Source of the DNA: Ectothiorhodospira sp. BSL-9
GTDB lineage: Bacteria; Pseudomonadota; Gammaproteobacteria; Ectothiorhodospirales; Ectothiorhodospiraceae
NCBI RefSeq assembly: GCF_001632845.1
Contig: NZ_CP011994.1
Location: forward strand, 1,666,001-1,730,000
DNA length: 64,000 nt
Reading direction: 5' to 3'
A model generated the notes under the pieces. The model was given only the letters and a program-made list of their open reading frames with translations, did not search any database and was not told the DNA's origin. Shown piece by piece: positions 1 through 8,705 of this stretch; positions within the stretch are counted from its first letter, which is position 1; each line of letters begins with the position of its first letter. Both the position numbers and the translations under genes were made by a program.

Positions 1-2
1 GG

Positions 3-1349
3 GTGGCCAATATCCTCATGTTCTTGCCCCTTGGGCTGTTCTGGGCGGCCTGGTTGTCCGGCTATGTGCGCGGTTTCCTGGGCCATTTACTGGTGGGGCT
101 GTTCGTGGCCCTGCTGGCCCTGGCAACCACCGCGATGGTGGAGTTTCTGCAGTTCTGGTTGCCCCGCCGAGAGCCTTCGCTGCTGGATATGAGTGGCAAC
201 TTTATCGGCGGGGTACTGGGGGTGTTGGCATGGTACGGCTTATCGGGGCCTGGACGTCGGTGGCTTGCCATGTTGCGCCAGGGGGGGCTTGGGGCCCTGC
301 GGAGGGGGTTGGTGCTATATGTTGTCGCCTATGTGCTGTTTGCCTGGTTGCCGCTGGATTTCATGGTGTCCTGGCAGGAGTGGGCGGGCAAGCTGGATTC
401 GGACAGCTGGGGGCTGTGGCGCGCGCCCGTGGGCGAGGACTTGGGGATTCGCTGGTGGGTGCTGCGGAGCATGATAGTGGTGATGACCTTGCCCATGGGG
501 GTCCTGTTGGGCTGGTGGCTGGTGGAGCGTGTTCCGGCGGTGTCGGCGTTTGGCGTCATCCTGCTTGCTTTGGTGCCTGGTGTGGCGTTTGGTTTGCTGG
601 TGGAGTTCGGCCAGTTTCTCACCGTGTCGGGCGTCGCCGAAGGGGGATCGGCCCTCTCACGCGCCTTGGGTGTGACGCTGGGCGTGGTGCTGTACGTTGG
701 TCGCGCTTATTTCACCCCGCATCGGATGCGTTTTTGGGCACGCCCGGCGGTGCTTTTGCTGTTTATTCCCTATCTGCTTCTCATGGTGGTGCTCAACCTT
801 GGGGGCAAGGGCTTTGCGCTGGAGACGGGGTCGGTGCTGGCCAAACTGGAATCGGTACGATTCCTGCCCTTCTGGTATCACTATATGGTGCCGGAGGCGG
901 TTGCGATCGGAAGCCTGCTGCTGCATGTGGTGATGTATGTGCCGGTGGGCATCGGTGTGTGGTTGTGGCGCTGGGGGCCGGGGGGCATCACGCCTCGGCG
1001 GGGTTTGTGGCTGGCGGTCCTGTTGGCGTTCATGCTCGCTTTGGTGATGGAGACGGGCAAACTGTACATGGCGGGGTTGAGGCCGGATCCGACGAGCGTG
1101 TGGATTGCGGCGGCGGCCGGTTGGTTGGGGTGGCAGGCGTGTGCGGCGGCTTGGTGGGGGTTGCGTGGTGTTCGTGACTGGGGTGGTTGGGAGAAGGCCC
1201 ACCCTGGACGACCGGCTGTGCGGGAGAAGGGTTCACGCCAGCGTTTGGCGGATTCAGGGAGCGAATATCCGGGGGTGGAACCGGCGGATGCGGGGTTTGT
1301 TCGTGGCGAGGCGTTGGGGAGGGGGGGTGCACCGAGGCGGCAGGGCTGA
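3..1349 (+). CDS. VanZ-like polytopic membrane protein, 5' end outside the window
   Basis: The frame is open to the left edge, so the N-terminus is missing. The visible 448 residues are a chain of hydrophobic segments. The opening ANILMFLPLG resembles the conserved core of the VanZ-like domain. Similar stretches recur near residues 190-210 (VEFGQF) and 300-320 (HVVMYVPVGI), suggesting two or three repeats of the domain. The last 60 residues are polar and Arg/Gly-rich, probably a cytoplasmic tail. VanZ-like proteins are common in exosortase/PEP-CTERM exopolysaccharide loci, which fits the HPr-rel genes that converge on it. Substrate and exact role are unknown. Confidence 0.7.
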   Translation: MANILMFLPLGLFWAAWLSGYVRGFLGHLLVGLFVALLALATTAMVEFLQFWLPRREPSLLDMSGNFIGGVLGVLAWYGLSGPGRRWLAMLRQGGLGALRRGLVLYVVAYVLFAWLPLDFMVSWQEWAGKLDSDSWGLWRAPVGEDLGIRWWVLRSMIVVMTLPMGVLLGWWLVERVPAVSAFGVILLALVPGVAFGLLVEFGQFLTVSGVAEGGSALSRALGVTLGVVLYVGRAYFTPHRMRFWARPAVLLLFIPYLLLMVVLNLGGKGFALETGSVLAKLESVRFLPFWYHYMVPEAVAIGSLLLHVVMYVPVGIGVWLWRWGPGGITPRRGLWLAVLLAFMLALVMETGKLYMAGLRPDPTSVWIAAAAGWLGWQACAAAWWGLRGVRDWGGWEKAHPGRPAVREKGSRQRLADSGSEYPGVEPADAGFVRGEALGRGGAPRRQG

Positions 1350-1389
1350 TGTGTTCGGTGCGGGATAGGTCCGTTGGGCTGGTTTTGGC

Positions 1390-2520
1390 TCAGCCGTGGG
1401 TCTCGGGGCCTCTGTCATCGGATTGAGGGGTTTCCGGTTCTTTGGCGAGAAAGGCCTTGTGGAATAGATGCCGGGTTAGTAGAGGTAGCGGCATCTTGAG
1501 GTAATGGCCTCGCAGAAACAGCAGTCCGCGCGCCAGGGCGTCGGTGCGCGGTGTGTGGCTGTTGCGGGTGTTCAGGCCATGCAGGAATAGCTGTCTGTTG
1601 GCTGCCTGGAACGGCTTTGAGAGGGCGTGAGCCTTGAGATGCTGCTGGGCTTCGTTAGGAACGGGTGTGAGAAGACGTGCCTGACAGCAGGCAATGGCAC
1701 GCTCCAGCAGCCAGCCTATCCGTAGTTGTTCGGCTTCATCCAGAAGCTTCGACCAGAACGAGTCTCCCTGTTGTGACACGAAGTGCGTCACCAGGGTGTG
1801 AATGTCGTACAGGTCACGCAGGCCGCGATCCCACTCTGTTTCCGAAAACAGATGCACAACGCTGTGAAGCACCAGGTGGGTGGGAGCCAGTGTTTTGAAG
1901 CGCCAGGAGCCTGGCACTGAGGTGGCTTGGGTGATCAGTGGTGTGGCGTCGGTCCGAACCTTGAAGGTTTCCGGGAGGATGTTGTGGTGCAGATCCAGTG
2001 TGGTGCCGCGTTTATGGTGCTGCAGTGGCGGTAGTTCGTGCATCCACTGGCGGTAATAGCGCTGGTCGTATTCGTCGTGGTGGGTGGTGTTCCAGCCTTC
2101 GAAGAAGAGTAGCGACTCGGCTTGTTCCACCTGATCCCGCGGGAAGAGAAGGTCCAGATCATTGGCGACGCGACCGGGCGCGTTGGGCAACTCCGCCAGC
2201 AGATAGGCGGCCCCTTTGAGTGCGATAGCGGGGGGCAGCTTGGTGAGCAGTCCCTGATCCAGAATTTGCAGTTCCCAGCGCAGGGCTTCTGCGTTGTGCT
2301 GGGACAGACGGTATCCGCCCAGTAGATGTTGCGCGGGCTTTGTGGGCAGTTGACCGTGGATGCCGGCCAGTACGGCTAGATGCCACAAGGTGCCTAGCAG
2401 CGAGGTCTCGCGTGCGGCCGCCACCGTCCCCTCCCATTGTCGGGGGCTCAGTTCGGTCATGCTTTCCGGTCTGGCCAGTGCCCTGCATAGGCAGGCAGTG
2501 CCGTCAGGCTGCGATCTCAT
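1390..2520 (-). CDS. Nucleotidyltransferase-fold protein of the HPr-rel / PEP-CTERM locus
   Basis: A 376-residue protein of the family usually annotated as nucleotidyltransferase in PEP-CTERM/HPr-rel loci. The core is visible as LKGAAYLLAE (about 101-110) followed by VANDLDLLF (118-126), giving the DxD metal-binding pair of the Pol-beta fold. The chosen ATG overlaps the end of the upstream kinase gene by 17 bases, so the two are probably translationally coupled; a later Met (residue 21) would cut into a conserved-looking N-terminal helix. It is the last gene of a minus-strand operon. Whether it adenylylates a protein or a sugar is not known. Confidence 0.75.
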   Translation of the reverse strand: MRSQPDGTACLCRALARPESMTELSPRQWEGTVAAARETSLLGTLWHLAVLAGIHGQLPTKPAQHLLGGYRLSQHNAEALRWELQILDQGLLTKLPPAIALKGAAYLLAELPNAPGRVANDLDLLFPRDQVEQAESLLFFEGWNTTHHDEYDQRYYRQWMHELPPLQHHKRGTTLDLHHNILPETFKVRTDATPLITQATSVPGSWRFKTLAPTHLVLHSVVHLFSETEWDRGLRDLYDIHTLVTHFVSQQGDSFWSKLLDEAEQLRIGWLLERAIACCQARLLTPVPNEAQQHLKAHALSKPFQAANRQLFLHGLNTRNSHTPRTDALARGLLFLRGHYLKMPLPLLTRHLFHKAFLAKEPETPQSDDRGPETHG

Positions 2521-3409
2521 CGAAGAGTTGAACGGCCTCCTCCAGACGGCTGTAGACGAAGTCAAAGGCTTCCACCTGTTCCATGAGATCTGCGGTTCGA
2601 TGAAAGGCAATGGTGCCAAGGGCCGCATAGTTGAAGGAATTGCCCGCCAGCCGCATGAAGGCCTCGCCGGGCGGGTGAGGGGTCAGGCGAGTTTCGGCGT
2701 TGGCTTCATAACGAGGGAAGACCACCCATCTGGGCTTGGCCAGTTCGCCTGCCCGTGCAACACTTTCGGCGGGTGGTCGCAGGTGTGCGACGGTGCCTTT
2801 CAGTGTGTCGTGGCAAATGGGGCCCATGCTTGCTCCCGGTGCGAATGACTGTATCACATCGATTGAGGCGTTCTTGAGGCTTACAGGGCGTGCCGGGCCG
2901 GTGATCTGGGCGGTTTCAAGGTCTACCAGTGTGGACTCATCGGTCAGCAAGCGCCAGCCTCGGCATGCCAACCCTGCGCAAAGGGTGCTTTTTCCGGACC
3001 CCGGTGGCGCGGGAAGGATGAGTGCCTTGCCGTTTTTTTCCAGCGCGGCGGCATGGAACACCAGGTATTGCGGGGCCTGCATGGCGATGCACCAGTTCAT
3101 GCCCCATTCGAGCATCGGGAAGGCTTGGTAGTAGGCCAGGGGTTTGAAGACGCTGCGGCCGTCGGCAAGGAACAGGACCTGGGGGTTATAGTAGCGGCGA
3201 ATACTGTTTGGCGGGCGCAACTCACAGTAGAAGTCGGCGAAGCTGTCTTCCGGGGCTAGGGTGAAGTCGCCGTACAGCGTTTTGAGGCCGATAGCAACCG
3301 AGGGGATGCGACTGCGGATTCTCGTGGTGAAAGGGCCGGTCACCAGCTTGAGTTGGCCTGTGGAGAGGCTTTGCTCTGTCTCTGGTAGTGAGAGGTCGGA
3401 GATCCTCAT
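2504..3409 (-). CDS. HprK-related kinase A
   Basis: A 301-residue protein matching the HPr-kinase-like family of the HPr-rel-A system. VFHAAALE (about 117-124) resembles the His-containing strand of HPr kinases. It is followed by the P-loop APPGSGKST (134-142) and LLTDES (154-159) in the Walker B position. There is no separate HPr gene nearby, so the substrate is unlikely to be the sugar phosphotransferase HPr. Its start overlaps the stop of the PqqD-like gene by 4 bases (ATGA) and its end overlaps the nucleotidyltransferase gene. This is consistent with one co-translated unit that phosphorylates or senses something handled by its neighbours. Confidence 0.82.
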   Translation of the reverse strand: MRISDLSLPETEQSLSTGQLKLVTGPFTTRIRSRIPSVAIGLKTLYGDFTLAPEDSFADFYCELRPPNSIRRYYNPQVLFLADGRSVFKPLAYYQAFPMLEWGMNWCIAMQAPQYLVFHAAALEKNGKALILPAPPGSGKSTLCAGLACRGWRLLTDESTLVDLETAQITGPARPVSLKNASIDVIQSFAPGASMGPICHDTLKGTVAHLRPPAESVARAGELAKPRWVVFPRYEANAETRLTPHPPGEAFMRLAGNSFNYAALGTIAFHRTADLMEQVEAFDFVYSRLEEAVQLFDEIAA

Positions 3410-3705
3410 TTTGAGCAGTCTAAGGCGAGACCAGACTGTACCAACGTGTCAATGATGGCTTGAAGTGTGTCTTCGATGTTCGCGAGGTTATCTTCATCCA
3501 GCGTCAGCAGGGTGGCGGCCTGAGGCTGGATGGCTTCCAGCGATCTGGGTTCGGTTGGGCTGAGTAGTCTCAGAATGTGCGCTGCTGGAGAGGAAAGCAT
3601 GTATGTCTCACCAGTGCCGCGGTGGAATCCCATGCATGTGGAACTCCACTGGCGGATTTCCACGTAAGGGTTGCAAATCCATGCGGGCGCATTGCATATG
3701 GTCAT
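3406..3705 (-). CDS. PqqD-like protein of the HPr-rel-A system
   Basis: A 99-residue protein. The pattern is a short N-terminal beta segment, then GTGETYMLSSPAAHILRLL (about 31-49) and a C-terminal helix ending in LVQSGLAL. This is the layout of PqqD-type winged-helix peptide-binding domains, which hold precursor peptides for modifying enzymes. It sits between the exported protein gene and the HprK-like kinase, with a 4-base overlap to the kinase. The family link to the HPr-rel-A PqqD subgroup is recalled, not searched. Role by analogy: present the upstream protein, or another peptide, to the kinase or transferase. Confidence 0.72.
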   Translation of the reverse strand: MTICNAPAWICNPYVEIRQWSSTCMGFHRGTGETYMLSSPAAHILRLLSPTEPRSLEAIQPQAATLLTLDEDNLANIEDTLQAIIDTLVQSGLALDCSK

Positions 3706-3816
3706 GGAGCGTTAAGTCTTGGCTGGGTAGTGCGTGGCTGTATTGTCATACAAAGCCGTCTGTGTCCTTATTGACTTGATGGCTAAGTATATCTGCCCCC
3801 ATGCTCCAAACCAAAA

Positions 3817-4515
3817 CTACAGTGTGATTTGTGGTCCCCAAGATGGTGTGTTCATGGTGTTCTCAAGGAAATTCTTGACCACTTCTGCACTCAGTTGTAC
3901 TTGCGTGCTCGTGGTGTAGAATCCTGTATTCAGAACCTCAGTGACAATCTCTTTCACCATCTCCTCGCTGAGCGGGTAGTCATGAGTGTCGCGCGCGTTC
4001 AGGAGCGCCGCAGCGCCGAAACGGATCAGTTGGCGCTTCATGTTTTCGACGGCAGTCCAACTCCTATCATAAATATCGTCATCGTCTTCGTTTTCATCAT
4101 GGTAGACGCCGTAGTTCCTCTGCACTGCATGTTCCATTGTGGCTTTAACGTATTCCTGAGCACTAGCATTATAGGCATAGTACTGTTCAATGACATCCTC
4201 GAATTCGTCATTGAACTTATCGCCTCTGCCCCATTCCCCGGACGCATCCCCCTGCCAGTAGCCAGGGGTCCGGCCTCCACAATCGACAGGATCCGTTTGA
4301 AGAGATGTATTGGCGGATATCCAACCCGATGGGTGGCAGTTGGCCATCCGCATCGTGTCCGCCATCAGGGGTTTGCTGCTCAATGTCATGAGCACGGGAC
4401 CCGACGCGAGGGCGGCCTTGGTGAGGCGACGGCGCTTCCGAGCCTGTTTGGACAGGGTCTCCTGAGGGCTGGTCTGCTCGGGTTGTGTTTGATCTGCGTG
4501 ATCATCTTGAGACAT
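3817..4515 (-). CDS. Exported protein with CGGRTPGYW motif, candidate substrate of the HPr-rel operon
   Basis: A 232-residue protein heading the minus-strand operon. Residues 26-52 form a basic n-region (RKRRRLTK) followed by a moderately hydrophobic stretch ending in PLMA, which looks like a signal or twin-arginine-like leader. The mature part has Cys60, then DCGGRTPGYW around residues 78-87, then an acidic low-complexity patch (DENEDDDDIYD). No catalytic domain is recognised. The two Cys and the Gly-rich motif, the PqqD-like gene 111 bases downstream and the sigma-54-type site upstream make it a candidate protein acted on by the HprK/PqqD/nucleotidyltransferase set; that is inference. Confidence 0.65.
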   Translation of the reverse strand: MSQDDHADQTQPEQTSPQETLSKQARKRRRLTKAALASGPVLMTLSSKPLMADTMRMANCHPSGWISANTSLQTDPVDCGGRTPGYWQGDASGEWGRGDKFNDEFEDVIEQYYAYNASAQEYVKATMEHAVQRNYGVYHDENEDDDDIYDRSWTAVENMKRQLIRFGAAALLNARDTHDYPLSEEMVKEIVTEVLNTGFYTTSTQVQLSAEVVKNFLENTMNTPSWGPQITL

Positions 4516-4573
4516 GTGAAACCCTCAGGGGAGCCGTTACGCGTTCCCCGTATTTGACTCGATGCCACTTTTA

Positions 4574-4589
4574 AGCAATTCTCAGGCCA
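4574..4589 (-). promoter_or_regulatory. Sigma-54-type -24/-12 promoter of the HPr-rel operon
   Basis: Read on the minus strand the site is TGGCCTGAGAATTGCT. It has the required GG and GC exactly 10 bases apart and a perfect TTGCT -12 box. The -12 element lies about 60 bases before the first start codon at 4515. No activator site was identified. PEP-CTERM genes in related bacteria are known to use sigma-54 with the PrsK/PrsR pair. Confidence 0.6.
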
Positions 4590-4599
4590 TCGTTGCTTG

Positions 4600-5102
4600 C
4601 TGGCTTAAGTGGTTGCTTTTGCGCCGCTATTTTCGCGTGGTTGGTTGCGTGGGGGCGGTGGCCTCTGCTTACTGTAAGGATATCCGTCGCCATGGCTGTT
4701 GCTGTTAGTCGATGGCGTCGGTTCAAGGGCGCTTGAAGCGCTCGACTGCCTCATTATGAGGCCAGCGTCGCGTATTTCAAGCACTACGCTCAAGGCATCT
4801 CCCGTGGCAGGGTCATGGATCAGGGAATCAACGCCCTACGGTACGCAGTCGTTCGGGTGGGCCAGAAGGCTTTCCAGAGAGACCGCCCCGCTTCGGTCAA
4901 TGGCGCATCCGTGTGGATGGCCGTGGAGAGCGGGTCTCAGGTTGCTTTAGGGTCAGCAATGGGCGGCCCTTTCTTGCGAGCTGCGTCACAGGTTTGCTTG
5001 TTGGATTGTAAACCGTTCCGACATGTCGAGGCCGCCGAACGTGGCCACGCTGAGTGGCTGCTCTTTGGGTGTTGTCGTGGCACCGGGAGGTTCTTACTTT
5101 GG
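4600..5102. other. Gap between the HPr-rel operon and transposon 1
   Basis: No gene is recognised. On the minus strand a run of sense codons around 4605-4860 reads like coding sequence (SLESLLAHPNDCVP, then after a TAG stop GVDSLIHDPATGDALS), so a decayed gene is possible, but I cannot name a family. Confidence 0.3.
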
Positions 5103-5107
5103 CGGGG

Positions 5108-5119
5108 TGTTGTTTCCCA
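5108..5119 (+). repeat. Left terminal inverted repeat of transposon 1
   Basis: TGTTGTTTCCCA, the exact reverse complement of 8496-8507. It is preceded directly by the CGGGG target duplicate. Confidence 0.88.
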
Positions 5120-5287
5120 CCCCTGATCGCTGATCACCACCTGATTTGAGGCAGATTATTCCCCCGGTGAGGGAGTCGGGACGGTGGCAGAGTGTGGGTG
5201 GGCTCTGTGGGGGAGATGTCCAGATTGATTCACCGGGACTGGTAGACCGGGGCGTGCCAGGGCATGATTTGAGGCCAACCCATAAAA

Positions 5288-5947
5288 GTGGCCCGCCACG
5301 GTAGCCGCCGTGCGGGCCGGTGGCCGGTGCTACTGCGCTTGAGAACGCCCTTTACCGGCGAACAATACGTTACCGAGCAAGGCTGGTTGAAGGCAAGCCT
5401 GACGTGTTGTCCGCTGCATCCCGCCGGGGGCTGTGGCTTTGCCCGCCACGGCAGCTATGCGCGCAAGCGCCCCTGGGGAGCGCGGATCGCCCGCTGGTAT
5501 TGCCCGTTGGGGCATCGCACGTTTTCCCTGATACCCGATTGTCTGGCGGCCCGCTGGCCGGGAACGCTGCAGACGGTAGAGGTGGCGGTGATGACCGCGG
5601 AGACCGCACCCAGTCTGGTGGCGGCCGCCAGGATCCTGCGCCCCGACATCGAGGAGGCGGGGGCGGTGCGCTGGGTGCGTCGCCGCAAGGATGCGGTGGG
5701 CGATTGCTTGCACCGCCTCAGGGGCCTGCTGCCCGACCTGCTCACTGACTGCGCTCCCACCGTGACTGCCTGCCAGATCGCATTGGGTCAGACGCCCTTG
5801 CTTCCCGCCCTGCGTGAGATTACCGCGCCCTGGCTTGATCAGTTGCCGCCGCCACTCGGTTTTGCCCACCGCGGCAGTGGCGGTGCGTCCAGTCCATCAC
5901 TGGACCAACACACAATGGGCCCTGACCCGCCTGGCAGCGGGGCGTAG
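5288..5947 (+). CDS. Zinc-ribbon accessory protein of transposon 1
   Basis: A 219-residue protein with a GTG start inside the element. The N-terminal third carries paired Cys/His positions: LTCCPLHPAGGCGFARHGSY, then IARWYCPLGHRTFSLIPDC about 20 residues later. The protein at 20529-21104 has the matching pattern CPHCGRAGLWCHGCYGRK ... IARFRCPGCCRTCSRLPEC. The family resembles short zinc-ribbon proteins (DUF6431-like, from memory) found beside such transposases. A role in target or end recognition comparable to TniQ is inference. The last 25 residues are Gly/Ser/Pro-rich and may reflect a late frameshift, because another frame reads more plausibly there. Confidence 0.6.
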   Translation: MARHGSRRAGRWPVLLRLRTPFTGEQYVTEQGWLKASLTCCPLHPAGGCGFARHGSYARKRPWGARIARWYCPLGHRTFSLIPDCLAARWPGTLQTVEVAVMTAETAPSLVAAARILRPDIEEAGAVRWVRRRKDAVGDCLHRLRGLLPDLLTDCAPTVTACQIALGQTPLLPALREITAPWLDQLPPPLGFAHRGSGGASSPSLDQHTMGPDPPGSGA

Positions 5948-5992
5948 CGTCGTGGAGCGACCGTTTGGGTCGTTCGCCCTGGAGACGCTGCC

Positions 5993-7337
5993 ATGCCCGA
6001 TCCCTCCCATGACCTGCGCCACGAGATCGCCCTGTTCCGTTTCGGGCTGATCGCCGACCTGGTGCGTCGACCGCCCGGCGCGCCCGGCCTCTATACCCAG
6101 CTCCATGCCATTGCCGCCCGCTCCCATCAGATCCCCGGCAGTGATCGCACCCATGTGGCCGCCGAGACCCTGCGGGACTGGATGAAGAAGTACCGCCAGG
6201 GGGGGCTTTGACGCCCTGCTGCCCAGGTCACGCCAGGATCGTGGCCAGCCCCGGCGTCTACCTGCAGCCGTGGCTGAGGCCCTGATCGCCTTGAAGGAGG
6301 AACATGCCTCCTGGTCCGTGCGCCAGGTGATCCGACACCTGCGCGACAATGGCGCGGTGGACGCGGATCTGCCGCTGCCGCCCTCCACCATCCACCGCCT
6401 GTTCACCCGTCATGGGCTGATGCAGCGCCAGGCCGAGGCCACTCATGACCAGGATCGCCGCCGCTTCGCCTTCGCCCGGGCCGGTCAACTCTGGTCCAGC
6501 GATGTCATGCACGGCCCCAGTGTCACTGTCGAGGGGCGCGTGCGCCGCAAGACCTATCTGATCGCCTTCATGGATGATGCCACCCGCGTGATCCCCCATG
6601 CCGCCTTCGCCCTGTCGGAGAACACCCGCGCCTTCCTGCCCGTGCTCCGCCAGGCGCTGAGCAAGCGTGGCCTCCCTGAACGCTTATACGTCGATAACGG
6701 CGCGAACTACCGCTCCCACCACCTGGCCCTGGTCTGCGCCAAGCTGGGCATTGCCCTGATCCACGCGCGCCCCTATCGCCCTCAGGGCAAGGGTAAAATT
6801 GAAAGGTTTTTCAGGACTGTACGGGCCCAACTGCTGAACACCCTCACACCGGAGGATACCGCCAGCCTGGAGGCCCTGAACCGGCGCCTGTGGGCCTGGG
6901 TCGAGGGGGAATATCACCACAACCCCCATCGCGGCCTGGAGGGGCTGACGCCCCTGGAGCGCTGGGCCCAGGACGGTGACCAGGTGCGCTATCTGGACCC
7001 GGGGATGGACCTGGAGGATCTGTGCCTGTTCGAGGCGGTGCGCAAGGTCCACAAGGACCGTACCGTCAGCCTTGATGGCGTGATCTACGAAGTGGATGCT
7101 GCCCTGATCGGTGAGCGCGTCACGCTGCGCTACGACCCCGGGGCCACCCGGCGCACCGTGCAGATCGTTCATCAAGGCCGGTACGTGGAAACCGCCAAGC
7201 CCGTGGATCTGTACGCCAACTGCTTCGTCAAGCGCAACACGCCCTCGCGCGAGGCCCGCAGCGAGGATCAGGCCCCGGAACCCAACCCCTCAGGGATGCA
7301 CTGGCGGCACTTCGACGCCGAGTCGGCGGAGGACTGA
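5993..7337 (+). pseudogene. DDE transposase of transposon 1, interrupted by a +1 frameshift at a G7 run
   Basis: The gene starts MPDPSHDLRHEIALFRF and is open to RQGG at about 6205, where a run of seven G (6200-6206) shifts it into a stop. Dropping one G continues as FDALLPRSRQDRGQP into the long downstream frame, which ends at 7337. The integrase core has all three acidic residues: SSDVMHGP, LYVDNGANYRS and GKIERFFRTVR. These are followed by a Mu-type C-terminal beta region (TVSLDGVIYEV). The homologue in transposon 2 is uninterrupted. It may be inactive, a base-call error in a homopolymer, or expressed through slippage on the G run. Confidence 0.8.
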
Positions 7338-7341
7338 GGCC

Positions 7342-8142
7342 ATGTACCGCAAGCACTTCGGCCTGACCGACTACCCCTTCGAACCCAACGTGAACAGTGA
7401 AGATCTGTTCGAGTCCCAGACCCTGCGGGAGGCTCAGGCCCGGCTCAGACACCTGCTGCGTCTGCGCGGCATCGGCCTGCTCACCGGCGAGGCTGGCAGC
7501 GGCAAGACCACCGCCTGCCGGCGCATCACCAGCACCTTGCACTCGGGGCTCTACCGCACCTTCTACATCCCCCTGACCACCGGCAACGTCATGGACATGT
7601 ACAAGTCCATCGCCTGGGAACTGGGCCTGCCCACCGAACGCAACCGCGCCAGCGCCTTCCGCCAGGTGCGCGCCGAGATCTCCCGGCTCACCCTGGAGAG
7701 CAAGCAGCTACCGGTGCTGATCATCGACGAGGCGCATCACCTGCGCAACGACGTCCTGGAGGATCTGCGCCTGCTCACCAACTACGCCATGGACTCCGAT
7801 CCCCGCCTGTGCCTGCTGTTCGTCGGCCTCACCGAACTGCGCCGGCGCCTGGGCATGGCGGTGCATGAGTCCCTGGCCCAGCGCCTTGTCGTGCGCCATC
7901 ACCTGGGGGGACTCAGCCGCGAGGAACTGCCCGACTATCTGGCCCACCGCCTGCGCCGGGTCGGCTGCGAACTGCCCCTGTTCGAACCCGAGGCCATCGA
8001 AGGCCTCTACCAGGCCACCCACGGCATGCCACGCCCCGTCGGCCGCCTGGCCCATTACGCCCTGACCTGCGCCGCCCAGGATCAGGTCCACCGGGTCAGC
8101 GCCGACCACCTGCAGACCGCCCTGGAGGAGTTGCGACCATGA
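7342..8142 (+). CDS. AAA ATPase (TniB/TnsC/ExeA-like) of transposon 1
   Basis: A 266-residue AAA protein starting MYRKHFGLTDYPFEPN, the typical opening of ExeA-like ATPases. The P-loop is GEAGSGKTT (about 45-53) and Walker B is VLIIDEAHHL (about 121-130). By position behind a DDE transposase it is the target-selection ATPase of the TniB/TnsC/MuB type, not a secretion protein. It starts 4 bases after the transposase stop and overlaps the small downstream gene by 4 bases (ATGA). Confidence 0.82.
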   Translation: MYRKHFGLTDYPFEPNVNSEDLFESQTLREAQARLRHLLRLRGIGLLTGEAGSGKTTACRRITSTLHSGLYRTFYIPLTTGNVMDMYKSIAWELGLPTERNRASAFRQVRAEISRLTLESKQLPVLIIDEAHHLRNDVLEDLRLLTNYAMDSDPRLCLLFVGLTELRRRLGMAVHESLAQRLVVRHHLGGLSREELPDYLAHRLRRVGCELPLFEPEAIEGLYQATHGMPRPVGRLAHYALTCAAQDQVHRVSADHLQTALEELRP

Positions 8143-8345
8143 CCCACCATCACACCCTCACCATCCCCCTACCGGCTCACTGGACCCCGGAACAGGTCCT
8201 GGCCGTATGGGAACTGCTGGAAATCCTCACCGAGCACATCGGCCACCGCTACGCCATCGCCCTGCATGAGGCCATGGCCGCCGAGCGTCAATCCGTCAAC
8301 CTGCGCCAGACCTCCCTGTTCGACGACGAGCAGGATCCCTTCTGA
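8139..8345 (+). CDS. Small fourth gene of transposon 1
   Basis: A 68-residue acidic, helix-rich protein (LAVWELLEILTEHIGHRYA near the middle), ending LFDDEQDPF. It overlaps the ATPase gene by an ATGA junction. The element at 17913-21236 has a 69-residue gene in the same place with the same 4-base overlap and a similar helical core (LHTVLLNLVDHLESVYF), so it is a conserved component and not chance. No known domain recognised; function unknown. Confidence 0.65.
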   Translation: MTHHHTLTIPLPAHWTPEQVLAVWELLEILTEHIGHRYAIALHEAMAAERQSVNLRQTSLFDDEQDPF

Positions 8346-8495
8346 ACCCTCTCCCGGGCGCGAGTCACCAAAGGCTCGCGCCTACGCTCTCCCGCATCCG
8401 TTCACCTTCCAGGAATCCTTCACCCGAGGCCATAATCCGGGAAAAGCCTCGGCCTGCAGCCAGAATCCGTGTGGGAAAAGTGGGGTGGAATAGTC

Positions 8496-8507
8496 TGGGA
8501 AACAACA
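8496..8507 (+). repeat. Right terminal inverted repeat of transposon 1
   Basis: TGGGAAACAACA, exact reverse complement of the left end, followed directly by the second CGGGG at 8508-8512. Confidence 0.88.
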
Positions 8508-8705
8508 CGGGGCATGCAGAGAGTGTCGGTTTTTTTTACTTTTACTCCGCCTGCAATGAGAGCTGAGTCACGTGGCTCCGCTTGCGGTTTGGTGCGTTGG
8601 GGACGTCTTGAGCGGTACGGCCGGCGCCGGAAAATGTTACGGCGAGCGCATTTTTTGAGACTTTCATCACATTTTAAATGTAATCGAATTCACGTTTTTC
8701 TCATG

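Larger units (their letters stand above)
5108..8507 (+). mobile_element. Transposon 1: compact Tn7/Tn5053-like element, 3400 bp
   Basis: The boundaries are read from the sequence. It has 12-bp perfect terminal inverted repeats TGTTGTTTCCCA (5108-5119) and TGGGAAACAACA (8496-8507), flanked by a direct 5-bp repeat CGGGG (5103-5107 and 8508-8512). TGT...ACA ends with a 5-bp target duplication are the hallmark of Tn7/Tn5053/Mu-type transposition. Cargo-free content in order: zinc-ribbon protein, DDE transposase (frameshifted here), AAA ATPase, small protein. A second, diverged member lies at 17913-21236. Confidence 0.85.

Noticed and set aside
2504..3409. HprK-like gene as a regulator of the sugar phosphotransferase system
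   Set aside because: No ptsH, ptsI or nitrogen-PTS genes nearby, and the neighbours are the PqqD-like and nucleotidyltransferase genes of the HPr-rel type.
4699..5126. Short plus-strand frames between the HPr-rel operon and transposon 1
   Set aside because: No convincing start with ribosome-binding site and no recognisable domain; the best-looking codon run is on the minus strand and contains a stop.
7342..8142. ExeA-like ATPases as general secretion proteins
   Set aside because: The genes sit inside transposons with defined ends, directly behind a DDE transposase; a TniB/TnsC-type role is far more likely.
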